A DNA stretch of 64,000 bases from JACDEA01 sp963742585 (GTDB lineage: Bacteria; Actinomycetota; Acidimicrobiia; Acidimicrobiales; JACDEA01). The position numbers were made by a program, and so were the translations under genes. The DNA is taken from positions 2,046,001 through 2,110,000 of the forward strand of contig CAVUMI010000009.1 of the NCBI GenBank assembly GCA_963742585.1, in the 5' to 3' direction. The notes below the pieces were generated by a model that was not told the origin of the DNA, searched no databases, and saw only the letters and a program-made list of their open reading frames with translations. Below, one piece after another: positions 18,705 through 28,444 of the stretch; the stretch's first letter is position 1; each line of letters begins with the position of its first letter.

Positions 18705-20201
18705 ATGCCGGACCGGGCCGTCGTCGTCCTGCTCGACAGCCTCAATCGTCACCTCCTTGGGGCGTATGGCAGCCGCGAGTTCGCCACGCCGAACCTCGAC
18801 CGCTTCGCGGCGCGAGCGGTGCGGTTCGACCGCCACTACGCCGGCTCGCTGCCGTGCATGCCGGCGCGACACGACATCCTGTGCGGCGCGCTCGACTTCC
18901 TCTGGAAGCCGTGGGGTTCGATCGAGTTGTGGGAAGACGCCATCACCGTGCCGCTCCGACGAGCCGGTGTGGTCACCAAGCTGATTACTGATCACCCGCA
19001 CCTCTTCGAGGTGGGTGGCGAGAACTATCACTCCGATTTCACCGCATGGGACTACCAGCGCGGACACGAGAGCGACCCGTGGCAGACCCGGCCCGATCCG
19101 AGTTGGCTGGGCGCGCCGTCGTTCGGACGCCCGCGGATGCCCTATGACGACTCGCGGGGCTACTTCCGTGACGAGGCCGACTTCCCCGGACCGCGCACGA
19201 TGGCCGCGGCGGCGGGCTGGCTCGAGGATCACGCGCCGCACCACGACCGTTTCCTCCTCTTCGTCGACGAGTTCGACCCGCACGAGCCGTTCGATACGCC
19301 CGAGCCGTATGCGTCGATGTACGACGACGGGTGGGAAGGCCCGCACCTGATCTGGCCGCCGTACATGCGCGCCGCGGTGGAACGCGGCGTGCTCAGCCCG
19401 GACGAGGCCCGACAGCTGCGCGCCCAGTACGGCGGCAAGCTGACGATGATCGATGCGTGGTTCGGGCGGATGCTCGACGCGATGGACCGCGCCGATCTGT
19501 GGGCTTCCACCGTGCTGATCGTCACCACCGACCATGGCCACTACCTCGGCGAGAAGGACGTGTGGGGCAAGCCGCAGGTACCGGTGTACGAGACGCTCGG
19601 CCACATCCCGCTCTTGGTCGCCTGGCCGGGGGTCGAAGCCGGCACCCGCGACGCGCTCACCACGAGCGTCGACCTCAACGCCACGCTGTGCGATCTCTTC
19701 GCCGTGGCACCGCGTCAGCAGACGCACGGCCAGTCGCTCGCGCCGGTCGTCACCGGCGACGCCGCGTCGGCCCGCGAGTGGGCGGTCGCCGGCGTCTGGG
19801 GCGCGAGGTCCACCTGATCACCGACGACGGCACGAAGTACGCGCGGGCGCCAACCGGCGACAACGCGCCGCTGTCGATGTGGTCGAACCGCTGGTCGACT
19901 ATGCCGACCTTGCGGCCCGGACTCGAGCTACCGGTCCCTGATCGAGCGCGCAGCCCTCGACCGCATGCCGGGGTCGACGATCCCGGTCATCCGTCAACCC
20001 TTCGAGGTGAGCGACGCGGTCCCGTTCTGGGCGATGGGCCGCTTCAGCGGCAACCACCTCTTCGCGGTGGACGAGGATCCGACCGAGGACCACAACTTGG
20101 CGGGCACGCCGGCCGAGAAGGCCGCGGCCGACGCCCTGGGCGACGTGCTGCGCGAACTCGAGGCGCCGCCCGATCAGTTGGTGCGGCTGGGCCTCGCGTA
20201 G
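18705..20201 (+). CDS. Sulfatase family hydrolase (frameshifted)
   Basis: Alkaline-phosphatase-superfamily sulfatase of about 498 residues. It starts MPDRAVVVLLDSLNRHLLGA with the metal Asp. The formylglycine motif CMPARHDILCG lies at about residue 51 (C-x-P-x-R, maturation by FGE predicted). LFVDEFDPHEPFDTPEPY and VLIVTTDHGHYLGEKDVWGK supply the other metal and substrate ligands. The last quarter lies in two further frames, ending FAVDEDPTEDHNLAGTP, a conserved sulfatase tail. No signal peptide is visible. The natural sulfate ester is unknown. Confidence 0.85.
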
Positions 20202-20815
20202 GCGACGCGTAGCAAAGGCGCGTCCGGGGCGCGGCGTACACGGTGGTCATGTCGATCACACCAGTCCAAGCCGGCAAGCTCATGTCCTCCTCGTCGTCGA
20301 TCGGCCCGCCGGTGCGGATCTTCACCGAGACCTCGTCGAGCGGCAGGCGAAGCAGGAGGGTGGCCTTCAGCTCCTTGTCGGAGGGACGGCGGGCGTCGGC
20401 GGTACGACCGGGGACCACGTGCTCCACGAAGGCGTCGAATACGCGGGCCTTTGTGGCCGCGTCGTTCTCGACCGTCGCGGTTCCGAACACGACGACCGAC
20501 CGATAGTTGATCGAGTGGTGGAAAGCCGACTTGGCCAGCACCAGGCCATCGACGAGGGTGGCCGTGAGGCACATCGGCACCCCGCCAGAGAGCGTTCGCA
20601 GCATGCCGCTGGCCGGGCTGCCATGGACGTACAGCGCGCTCGACGCGTGCGAACAGCGTGGGGATGGCGACGGGATGACCGTCGGCGCCGTTGAACGCGA
20701 TGTGGCACACGACCGCCTCGTCGAGGATCGCGTGGGCGACGTCGCGGTCATAGCTCCCGCGCTCGGGTTTGCGTCGGAGCTGCGTGCGATCGGTGACTTG
20801 GAACGTCTCGGCCAT
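20174..20815 (-). CDS. Pyridoxamine 5'-phosphate oxidase-like flavoprotein
   Basis: Split-barrel FMN/F420-binding protein of the PPOX class. It starts MAETFQVTDRTQLRRKPERG, then SYDRDVAHAILDEAVVCHIA and DGHPVAIPTLFARV. After a shift it continues LYVHGSPASGMLRTLSGGVP, MCLTATLVDGLVLAKSAFHH and SINYRSVVVFGTATVENDAA. This pattern is typical of nitroimidazole-resistance-like PPOX proteins of about 210 residues. Two frameshifts are present. The cofactor cannot be determined from sequence alone. It overlaps the sulfatase 3' end antisense by about 28 nt and is divergent from the PhyH gene. Confidence 0.8.
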   Translation of the reverse strand: MAETFQVTDRTQLRRKPERGSYDRDVAHAILDEAVVCHIAFNGADGHPVAIPTLFARVERAVRPWQPGQRHAANALWRGADVPHGHPRRWPGAGQVGFPPLDQLSVGRRVRNRDGRERRGHKGPRIRRLRGARGPRSYRRRPPSLRQGAEGHPPASPAARRGLGEDPHRRADRRRGGHELAGLDWCDRHDHRVRRAPDAPLLRVAYARPSRTN

Positions 20816-20841
20816 ACCTTCATTATCCTGGCGTCTGCGGC

Positions 20842-21638
20842 GTGCGGTTCAGCGAATTCGAGCAGGCGCAGTACGAGCGGGACGGTTTTCTCGTCCGCCC
20901 GAGCGTGTTTTCCGCCGACGAGGTCGACGCCTTGCGCACCGCGGTAGAGGACGTCGCCGCCAACGTGACGGCGAGGGCGACACGCGACGGGGCCGGGCCC
21001 GAGCGCAAGATGAACGATGGGCACCGAATCCAGATGTCGAGCAGGAGCGCGATCCAGTGGGAGTGGCGCGACGGGTCGCAAGAGATCCGGCTGATCGAAC
21101 CCTGCACCCATCTCGACGAACGGTTGGATGCCTTGTGGGCCGAACCCCGGTTCGTCGAGCCGATGAAGGCCCTTCTTGGTGTCGACGACGTCGGGCCGTT
21201 CACCTCCAAGCTCAACCTCAAGCGGGCGAAGGAAGGATCACCGTTCCCCTACCACCAGGACTTCACGTACTGGTACGTCGCCGCCGAGGACGCCGCGCAC
21301 GACGTGGCCACCGCCATCCTCTACCTCGACGACGCCACGCCCGAGAACGGCGCGGTCCGCGTGGTGGCCGGTTCGCACCGGCGCGGGCCGGCGCCCGCGA
21401 CCCGGAGGCCGCTGACCCGTTCCTTGCCGATCCGGCGAAGATCGATGCCGACCGCGAGGTCATCGCCGCCGCACCGGCCGGGTCGCTCCTTTTCTTCGGT
21501 TCGCTCCTCGTGCACCGCTCGTCGCCCAACACCACCGGCGGCCACCGCCGCGCGCTGCTGCTGTCCTACCAACCCGCCGGCCGCCCCCGCCTCAACGAAC
21601 TCCCCTGGCGCCCCGAACTCGTCGAACGCCTCCCCTAA
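20842..21638 (+). CDS. Phytanoyl-CoA dioxygenase family protein 1
   Basis: Fe(II)/2-oxoglutarate-dependent oxygenase of the PhyH family, about 265 residues. The N-terminus FEQAQYERDGFLVRPSVFSA is typical. The iron-binding HxD is in PFPYHQDFTYWY and the distal His in LLVHRSSPNTTGGHRRALLL, with the Arg for 2-oxoglutarate. One frameshift near 21410 separates GAVRVVAGSHRRG from DADREVIAAAPAGSLLFFGS. The start is GTG 20842 with no strong ribosome site visible. The substrate is unknown. Confidence 0.85.
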
Positions 21639-21642
21639 CGCT

Positions 21643-22401
21643 TTAGGTGACGGTGCGGCAGCCGAGTTGGGTGCGGAGGCTGTCGGCCAGGCCGAGGGGG
21701 GCCGAGCCGGTCGTTTGGCTGACGACGTACTCGATGCCGGCGATCTCGTCGATGCCCAGGCCCATGATCGTCGGCGCCGGGAAGAGGCTCGTGAGTTCGG
21801 GCGGCAAGGTGGCCGCGAACATGTCGTCGAGTTCGCAGACCGTGCGCGACTTCGGGATCGGGAACAGCGCGCAGGCGGTGTAGGCGGGCACGAGATAGGG
21901 CAACAGCTGATCGAGCGGCACGTCCTCGACGGTCGGGGCGGCGACCGCGATCACGACCGCGGCGAGTCCGATGCCCGAACAGCCGGTGCTCATCAGCGGG
22001 GAGAGCGCGTTGAAGACCGGTGTGAGCTGCTCGGGAAACTCCGGCAGCGGAAGTGCGGGCGGCGGTGGGATGAGGATGAGCCCGGCGGTTCGGTCGGGGG
22101 ATCGACCGGGGGCGACCCCGTTGGCGGACGGCGGCGGCAGGAGGCAGCGCCGGTACCCCCGGCAAGCTGGGCGAAGCGGTCGGGGCCGGCGCGATGTCGA
22201 CCGGCGCGATCGGCGCCGGCGGCGGGGCCGCGGCGGCGACGCTGCCGGCGATCGGACGCGGCCGGGATCGATCGGCCAGCTGGGCGACCGGGTTGCGGAC
22301 CACCGGCACCAGCGCCATCGCCACCGCCCACACCACGGCCAGCGCGTACCACGTGGGATACCGACGAAAGTGGGCGAGCACCGAGCGCGCGGAATGTTCA
22401 T
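21643..22401 (-). CDS. Membrane-anchored Pro-rich envelope protein, unknown
   Basis: About 250 residues. The N-terminus has one transmembrane segment (YALAVVWAVAMALVPVV), then a Pro/Ala-rich linker, then a conserved-looking exported domain with two or more Cys (LSPLMSTGCSGIGLAAVVIA, PAYTACALFPIPKSRTVCEL, RTQLGCRTVT). The start is placed at ATG 22401, overlapping the upstream lipoprotein stop as ATGA, with a frameshift soon after; GTG 22381 is the alternative. It is the last gene of the leftward transporter array. I recognise no family. Confidence 0.55.
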   Translation of the reverse strand: MNIPRARCSPTFVGIPRGTRWPWCGRWRWRWCRWSATRSPSWPIDPGRVRSPAASPPRPRRRRRSRRSTSRRPRPLRPACRGYRRCLLPPPSANGVAPGRSPDRTAGLILIPPPPALPLPEFPEQLTPVFNALSPLMSTGCSGIGLAAVVIAVAAPTVEDVPLDQLLPYLVPAYTACALFPIPKSRTVCELDDMFAATLPPELTSLFPAPTIMGLGIDEIAGIEYVVSQTTGSAPLGLADSLRTQLGCRTVT

Positions 22402-23403
22402 GCCTGCAACCGCAGGGTAGACGCCACCTGCACGAGCAGTCTCCAATGGTTGGGTGCCAATGACGCGCAGGAAGGCGTTGTCGGGTAGCCGCACGCGGAT
22501 CTCGTTCGCCCGCAGGTCCAGCACGGTCTCCCCGTCACCGAGCACGCCGAGGTTGACCGCGGTCCTTGGTCGGCCGGAGTCGAACGGAGGCGGCCCGCCG
22601 GTGGTGGCGCCCTGGTCGATCATCAAGAAGTCAGCGCCGTTGGTGTACACGTCGGCCACCATCGCCGTCCCGCCGGCGAGCCCGGGGGGACCACTGCGTA
22701 ACGCCCGGCGGCGACGAAGCCGGCGGGTGGCTCAGAAAATGCGTAGAAGCGCTCGAACGGCGGGCGGGTGACGGCGTCGATGGGCGTGGTGCGGCCACCG
22801 CCGGCGGCGACGCCGAGCGAGGCCACGTCGGGGATCGGCGGGGCGTCGGCCACGCGGTCGGTACGCACCGACGTCGCCCGCATGTGGCGCGTTGTCCGTC
22901 CCGATTCGACCTCGCGCTGCTCGAGCGACCACTGCCCCGCGGGCCATGCAGAACTCGGTGTAGTCGCGCTTGGCCGGCGGCTGCGTGGTCAGGCTGCCGG
23001 TCGCGACCGAGGCACGGGCGCGGTACAGCTGGCAGCGGCGACCGGCCACCGTGCGGGTTCCGTGTCGTTGAACCAGATCACGGCGCATCGCGGTCGCCAA
23101 CGCGATATCGGGCCGAAGATCGCGCCCGGCCGGCGCCGGCGGCACTTCGAGCACGGTCCATGGTCCGTCCGAGCGCGTGGCGAGTCGCCCGAGCACACTG
23201 ATGCGCTCGCTGGTCTCGAGCACCAGGTGGCTGGCGAAGGGCCGCTGCACGATCAGCTTCTCGGTCGTGGTCCGTCCACTTTCGTCGACCCGATAGGTGA
23301 CTTCGTAGGCCCGCAGCGGCGCGCCTGACACCACCAACGGCGACGACGACGACCGGCAGCTCGCCGCGGTAACGACCACGGCCATGATCAGCAACCGGAT
23401 CAC
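22398..23403 (-). CDS. Lipoprotein of unknown function (frameshifted)
   Basis: About 335 residues. It starts GTG 23403 (overlapping the MFS-ATPase stop as GTGA) with a lipobox VTAASC near residue 16. The mature part is beta-rich: LRAYEVTYRVDESGRTTTEK, then RPFASHLVLETSERISVLGR and DYTEFCMARG, reminiscent of outer-layer lipid- or sigma-sensor-type beta sheets (LolA/RseB-like), but without certain homology. Three frameshifts lead through VTRPPFERFYAFSEPPAGFV and ADVYTNGADFLMIDQGATTG to a stop at 22398. Its position, translationally coupled to the transporter, suggests an accessory role on the outer face of the membrane. Confidence 0.55.
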
Positions 23404-26353
23404 TTGCCCACCAATTCTTCGCCGCCGAGATAGGCGGCCACCACGCGCGGATGGCGCAGTACGTCGTCGGGCTTTCCGGTCGCGACTACCGCGCCGGCTT
23501 CGAGCGCCACCAGGCGATCGGCGATCGAGGTCAGCATCGGCATGTCGTGTTCGATGATCAAGATGCTGGCGCCCAAGTGCCGCTGCACCGCCTTGAGGAC
23601 CGGTCCGAGCGCCTCGGCCTCCTTCTGAGCAATGCCCGACGACGGCTCGTCGAGAAGGAGCACCGACGCGCGGTTCGCCAGCAAGCAGGCCAGCTCGACC
23701 ATGCGCCGCGACCCGGTCGACAGCTCCGAGACGAACTTGTCGCGGAATGCGCCGAGACCCACCAGGTCGATGACGTCGGCCACGCGGAGGTCGAGCCGGC
23801 CTTCGGCTTCGGCATGCAGGGGGATGCCGAAGAGCGCAGAGAGCGGATCAGCCCAGCTCGACCTGGCCCTCCATCGACGCGGCGATGACCTCGCGGACGG
23901 TCAGAGACGGCCAGAGACGGGCGTCCTGGAACGTTCGCCCGATACCGGCGCGGGCCCGGGCGTACGCGGGCCAATCGGTGACGTCATCGCCCCCGAGGTC
24001 GACGCGCCCGCCATCGCACGGGATGAACCCGGAGAGCAGATCGAGCACGGTGGTCTTCCCCGCGCCGTTCGGGCCGATGAGACCAAGGACTTCGCCCGCC
24101 CGCAGCTCGAACGAGACGTCGTCGACGGCGCGAATTCCGCCGTAGCGCTTCGATAGGCCGGCGGCGGCCGAGCACCGTCGGCGCCCCGGTAGCGGGAGCG
24201 TCGGCCTTGCGCCGGCTCCGCCGGGCCGGCTTCGCCGCGCCGTTGCCCGCCGTCGTTCCCTTGAGGTACACGGCGCGGAGCAGGTCGGTGCGGGCGAGCA
24301 GATCGGCGGTCGAACCTTGAAAGCGGACCTCGCCCTTTTCCAGGAACACGGCGCGATCGGCCAAACGGAGCGCCGTGCTCACCGACTGCTCCACCAGCAC
24401 GATCGTCGTTCCGTTGGCGTGGATATCGCGGACGATCTTGAGCAGGGACTCGACGATGGTGGGCGCGAGCCCGAGCGACAACTCGTCGATCATCAGGAGC
24501 TTGGGACGGGCGATGAACGCCTTGGCCAGGCTCAGCATCTGCTGCTCGCCGCCGGAGAGGTTGCCCGCCGGCGTGTCGAACCGGTTGGTCAACGCCGGGA
24601 AATACTCGAGTACCCGCGCCGTGGCTGCTTCGACGTAGTCGCGGTCCTTGCGGTAGAGCCACGACGCGGCCCGCAGGTTCTCGGCGACGGTGAGGCCGGG
24701 GAAGATTCCGCGCCCTCCGGGGACCTGGGTGATCCCGAGCCGGGCGATGGCATTTGGATCGGGCCGCGTGATTTCTTCACCCTCGAAGCTGATGTATCCG
24801 GCCATCGTCGGCACGAGGCCCGAGATCGCTTTCAGCACCGTGGACTTGCCCGCGCCGTTCGTGCCGAGGAGGGCGACGATCTCGCCTTCGGCCACCTCGA
24901 GGTCGACGCCGAAGAGAACCTGGGTCTGGTCGTAGGCGACGTCGAGCCCGCGGACGACGAGCAGTGCCCGCGTCCCGTCGTCGGCGGTCTCGTCCGGTCC
25001 GCCAGTGATCGGCCAGGGAGCGAAGCGCCGCCGCCGCATCGTCGGCCACGAACTTGGCCGCGGTGGCGAGGATCAGGCCACCGATGATCCAGTAGGGACC
25101 GAGCACGAACATCCCCCAGCGGATCCCCTCGTCATCGGAGATGGCGCCGACCCCGGTTCCGTAGAAGAGGAACGCGACGCCGATGACGAGGAACAGCGCA
25201 CCGAAGCTGAAGGAAAGCGTGCGCGACCGGGCCGGCGACACCAGCGCCTGCACGGCATAGAACGGTGGCTGGAACACGCCGATCGTGAAGCCGACGAACA
25301 GGCCGAGCGATGATCGTGCCAACCAGGAATGGTGACGCGGCCAACGCACTGAGACCGACACCCACCAGCATCAGGCAGTACGCCGACCGCTTGTAGCGGC
25401 TCGCCCATGCCCTTGCCGAACCACCCCGGCGTCCACCGCCCGGCGCGTTGGATCCCGTAGAACGTTGCCCCGGCGTTGGCCGCGCCGATGACGCCTCGCG
25501 CGAACGGGCCCGAGGTGGTACACCCGCTCGAGGTACAGCGGCAGGTAGAACGCCAGCGGCAACAGGCCAGCGCCGGTGAACAGCGACCCGAAGAACTGGC
25601 GGCGCAGCGTGCGCACTACCACAGAGCGACCGCACACCTTCGCGGAACCGAACCGGTGCTTGCCGGCGGCAATGGTCGCCGCGGCGGCGGCGTCGTCGGT
25701 ACCGCCCCGCACCGGTTCCTCGAGGCGGCGCAGCCAGTACGTCGTGAGCAGGATCGGCACCATCAGCACGAAGAACGGCGCCCGCCAACCGAACAGCGTT
25801 CCCAGCGTTCCCGCGAAAGCCGGCCCGGCGATGGCGCCGAGATACAGCGCATTTAGGTGGTCGCCGAAGACCGTCGCCCGGTTGGCCACCGGGTAGTAGT
25901 CGGCCAGCAACGAGTTGTGCACCGGGCCGTTGGCGAGCAGCCCGACGCCGTTGCCGAACCGCATGAGCGTGAGCAGCACCACGCTGCCGGCCAGGCCCGG
26001 TGCCGAACGAGAACACGCCGGCGATGACACCCGACCGCACCACGAATCGCGTGCGCCGCACGCGGTCGGCCAGGTGAGCCGATCGGGATGGCCAGAAGCA
26101 GCAGCACCGAAACGTTGAGGATGACCAGGCCGCCGAACTCTTGATCGCTGAGGTCGAACGATCGCTGAATGTCGGGCGCGAGAACGCCGAACGCCGCGGT
26201 GTCGAACTCGTCGAAGAAATAGAGCAGCGACAGCACGACAAGCGCGAACGTGGACGACGCCGCCGGTGTCCTTCGGTCGAGTCGGTCGCGGAAGCGCTGG
26301 CGCATCGTCACGAACTGACCTTGGCCAGCGGCGGTTCTCCGGCGGCGTGTCAT
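23400..26353 (-). CDS. MFS transporter fused to LivF- and LivG-type ATPases, copy 1 (frameshifted)
   Basis: One deduced polypeptide of about 984 residues. Residues 1-440 form an MFS permease (LLYFFDEFDTAAFGVLAPDI, YWLRRLEEPVRGG, ending IIGGLILATAAKFVADDAAA). A LivF-like ATPase follows (Walker A GTNGAGKSTVLKAISGL, GGRGIFPGLTVAENL, signature LSGGEQQMLSLAKAF, Walker B LLMIDELSLGLAP), then a LivG-like ATPase (GPNGAGKTTVLDLLSGFIPC, FQDARLWPSLTVREV, STGSRRMVELACLL, LLLDEPSSGIAQKEAEALG). Several frameshifts break it, but no stop separates the domains in the joined frames. The copy at 59345-62408 shows the same fusion with intact junctions. It starts at ATG 26353, overlapping the LivHM stop by 4 nt. 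Confidence 0.8.
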
Positions 26354-28444
26354 CGAGCGTGCGACAAGCCGCCGAGCGCGGCCTCGATGGCGACGCGGCC
26401 TTCGTCTTCGGCCACCCGAACGTCGGCGACAGGCTGGGGACCACGATGCGCGCGCCGGCGCGCCACCCAGCGCAGGTAGCCGTCCCGCACCCGGTACAAC
26501 AGGCCGCCCAGGCCTTCGGGGACGAACAGCAACAACGCGAGGATGCCAACGCCGCTGGCCAGCAACTCCCACGCCGGCGGGCAGGAAGAACTCGGCGCCG
26601 CGGATGTAGACCGCGCCGAGCACTGCGCCCGGCATCGAACCCAGCCCGCCGATGACGACCATCGAGAACAGCCGCAGGCTCACATCGGCGTTGAACGCGT
26701 CCGAGAACACGCCCTGCTGATTGACGACATACAAGCCGCCGGCGAACCCGGCGAGAGCGCCCGAGATCGCAAAGGCGAGCAACTTCACGCGCGTCGAGTT
26801 CATCGTGGCCGCCTCGGCGGCGACTTCGTTGTCGCGCACGGCGATGATCGCCCGCCCGGTGCGGCTGCGGCGTAGGTTGCGAACCGCCAGCATCACGATC
26901 ACCAGCGCGGCGAGGCAGAAGTAGTACTGCTGCCAGCCCTCGGTCAGCGACAAGCGGCCCCATAGGGCGGGCGCCCGGATGCGTTTCTCGATGAACCACG
27001 GGAAGTATCGCTGTTGCAAAAGGTACGTCTCGGTGGTTACCGCGAACGCCAGCGTCGTCACCGCCAGGAACATGCCGCGCACGCGCAGCGCGGGCAGGCC
27101 GATGATCACCGCAACAACGGCGGCCACGATTGCTCCGGCCGGCAACGCGAGCAAGAAGTCCCAGCCGTGGCGTCCGTACAGGATCGCGGTCGTGGCACCA
27201 CCAAAGCCGACGAGCGCGAACTGACCGAGTGAGATGTGGCCGGCCCAACCGGTCAGGACGAGCAACGAGATGGCCACGATGGCGTAGATGGCAACCAAGG
27301 CGGCGGCCTGCTCCTGGCTGGCTTTGGTCCACAGCGGGAGGGTGAGCGCCACGGCGAGCAGCAGCCCCCGAAACGCGAGCATCGTGTAGCGAACCTCGGC
27401 CACGGCTCGCAGCTCGGTCGGTATCGGTCGTACTTCGCGGATCGACTTCCACGTCGAGATACCGGTTTCCGCAGCCCGGCTGAAGAAATCGCGTTGGAGC
27501 AGCAGGCCGACGAGGATGACCAGTACGAGCAGCGCGTCGACGATGTTGGTGTTGCGAAACTGCCAGCTCGCCGCTTCCTCGAATACTCCGATACCGATCG
27601 CCGCCGCCACGACCCGTCGGGGGTTCTCCATGCGGCCCAGCACCGCTGCGGCCAACGTTCGCAGCAGCAGTGCGTTGCCGCCGCCGGAGACGCTCTGGAA
27701 CGACGCGAAACCGACGAGCGGCACGCGCAGGATCACGGCCAGGGCCGACAGCAACCCGGCGAGCGCCCACACGACCGTCGACAGGCGGCGGACGGGAATG
27801 CCCAGGAGATTGGCGCGGTCGCCATTCTCGGCCGCAGCACGGATAGCGACGCCGTAGTCGGTGTACCGAATGAAGCCGGCGAGAGCCAGCATCACGATCG
27901 GCACAATGACCAGCACGAGTACGTAGTTCCCGTTGAACACCACCGGGTCGATGGTGAAGCGGGTCTCGAACGGGGTGGTGAACCGCTCCGCACTCAGGCC
28001 GCTGATCCACGTCGGGATGAGGATGGCGAAGGCGTTGAGGATCTGAGCAACGCCGATCGTCGCCACCGTCAGGATCAGGCGCGGCGCGTTCTGCAGCCGG
28101 CGAACGACGGTGATGTTGATCAACGCGCCGGTGCCGGCGGCGATGAGCACGCCCATGCCGATGGCCGCGAAGTAGTTCCAATGCCACTTGAGGACGAGTT
28201 CGATCGACATCACCGCGGCGACCGCGCCCAACTCCGCTTGCGCGAAGTTCACGATGCGGTTGGCGCGATACACCAGCAACAAACCCAGCGCGAGCAACGC
28301 GTACAACGAACCGAACACCGCGCCGACGATGATGATCCCGAGCGGCAACCCGCGATCGGTGGTCGCCGCGAGCACCTGCCACACGGCAACGATCGCGACC
28401 GCGCCGAGAGCACCACGTAGTCGCGGCGGCAGGCGACTCATCAT
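26350..28444 (-). CDS. LivH-LivM fused permease, copy 1
   Basis: Inner-membrane permease of the HAAT (branched-chain amino-acid-type) ABC family with both halves in one chain, about 697 residues. The LivH part has LGLLLVYRANRIVNFAQAEL and VVRRLQNAPRLILTVATIGV; the LivM part has LVLTGWAGHISLGQFALVGF and LGSMPGAVLGAVYIRGAEFF. A spacer ETGISTWKSIREVRPIPTEL joins them; the same spacer type occurs in copy 2. One frameshift near 26590 precedes the tail, which ends GGLSHAR at TGA 26350. It starts ATGATGA, overlapping the stop of the LivK-like gene. The usual substrates are hydrophobic amino acids or amides, but the context raises other options (see findings). Confidence 0.88.

Noticed and set aside
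27236..28420. Forward-strand open frame of about 394 codons
   Set aside because: It is antisense to LivHM, rich in Gln/Arg/Asp/His with no domain, as expected of the complement of hydrophobic codons.
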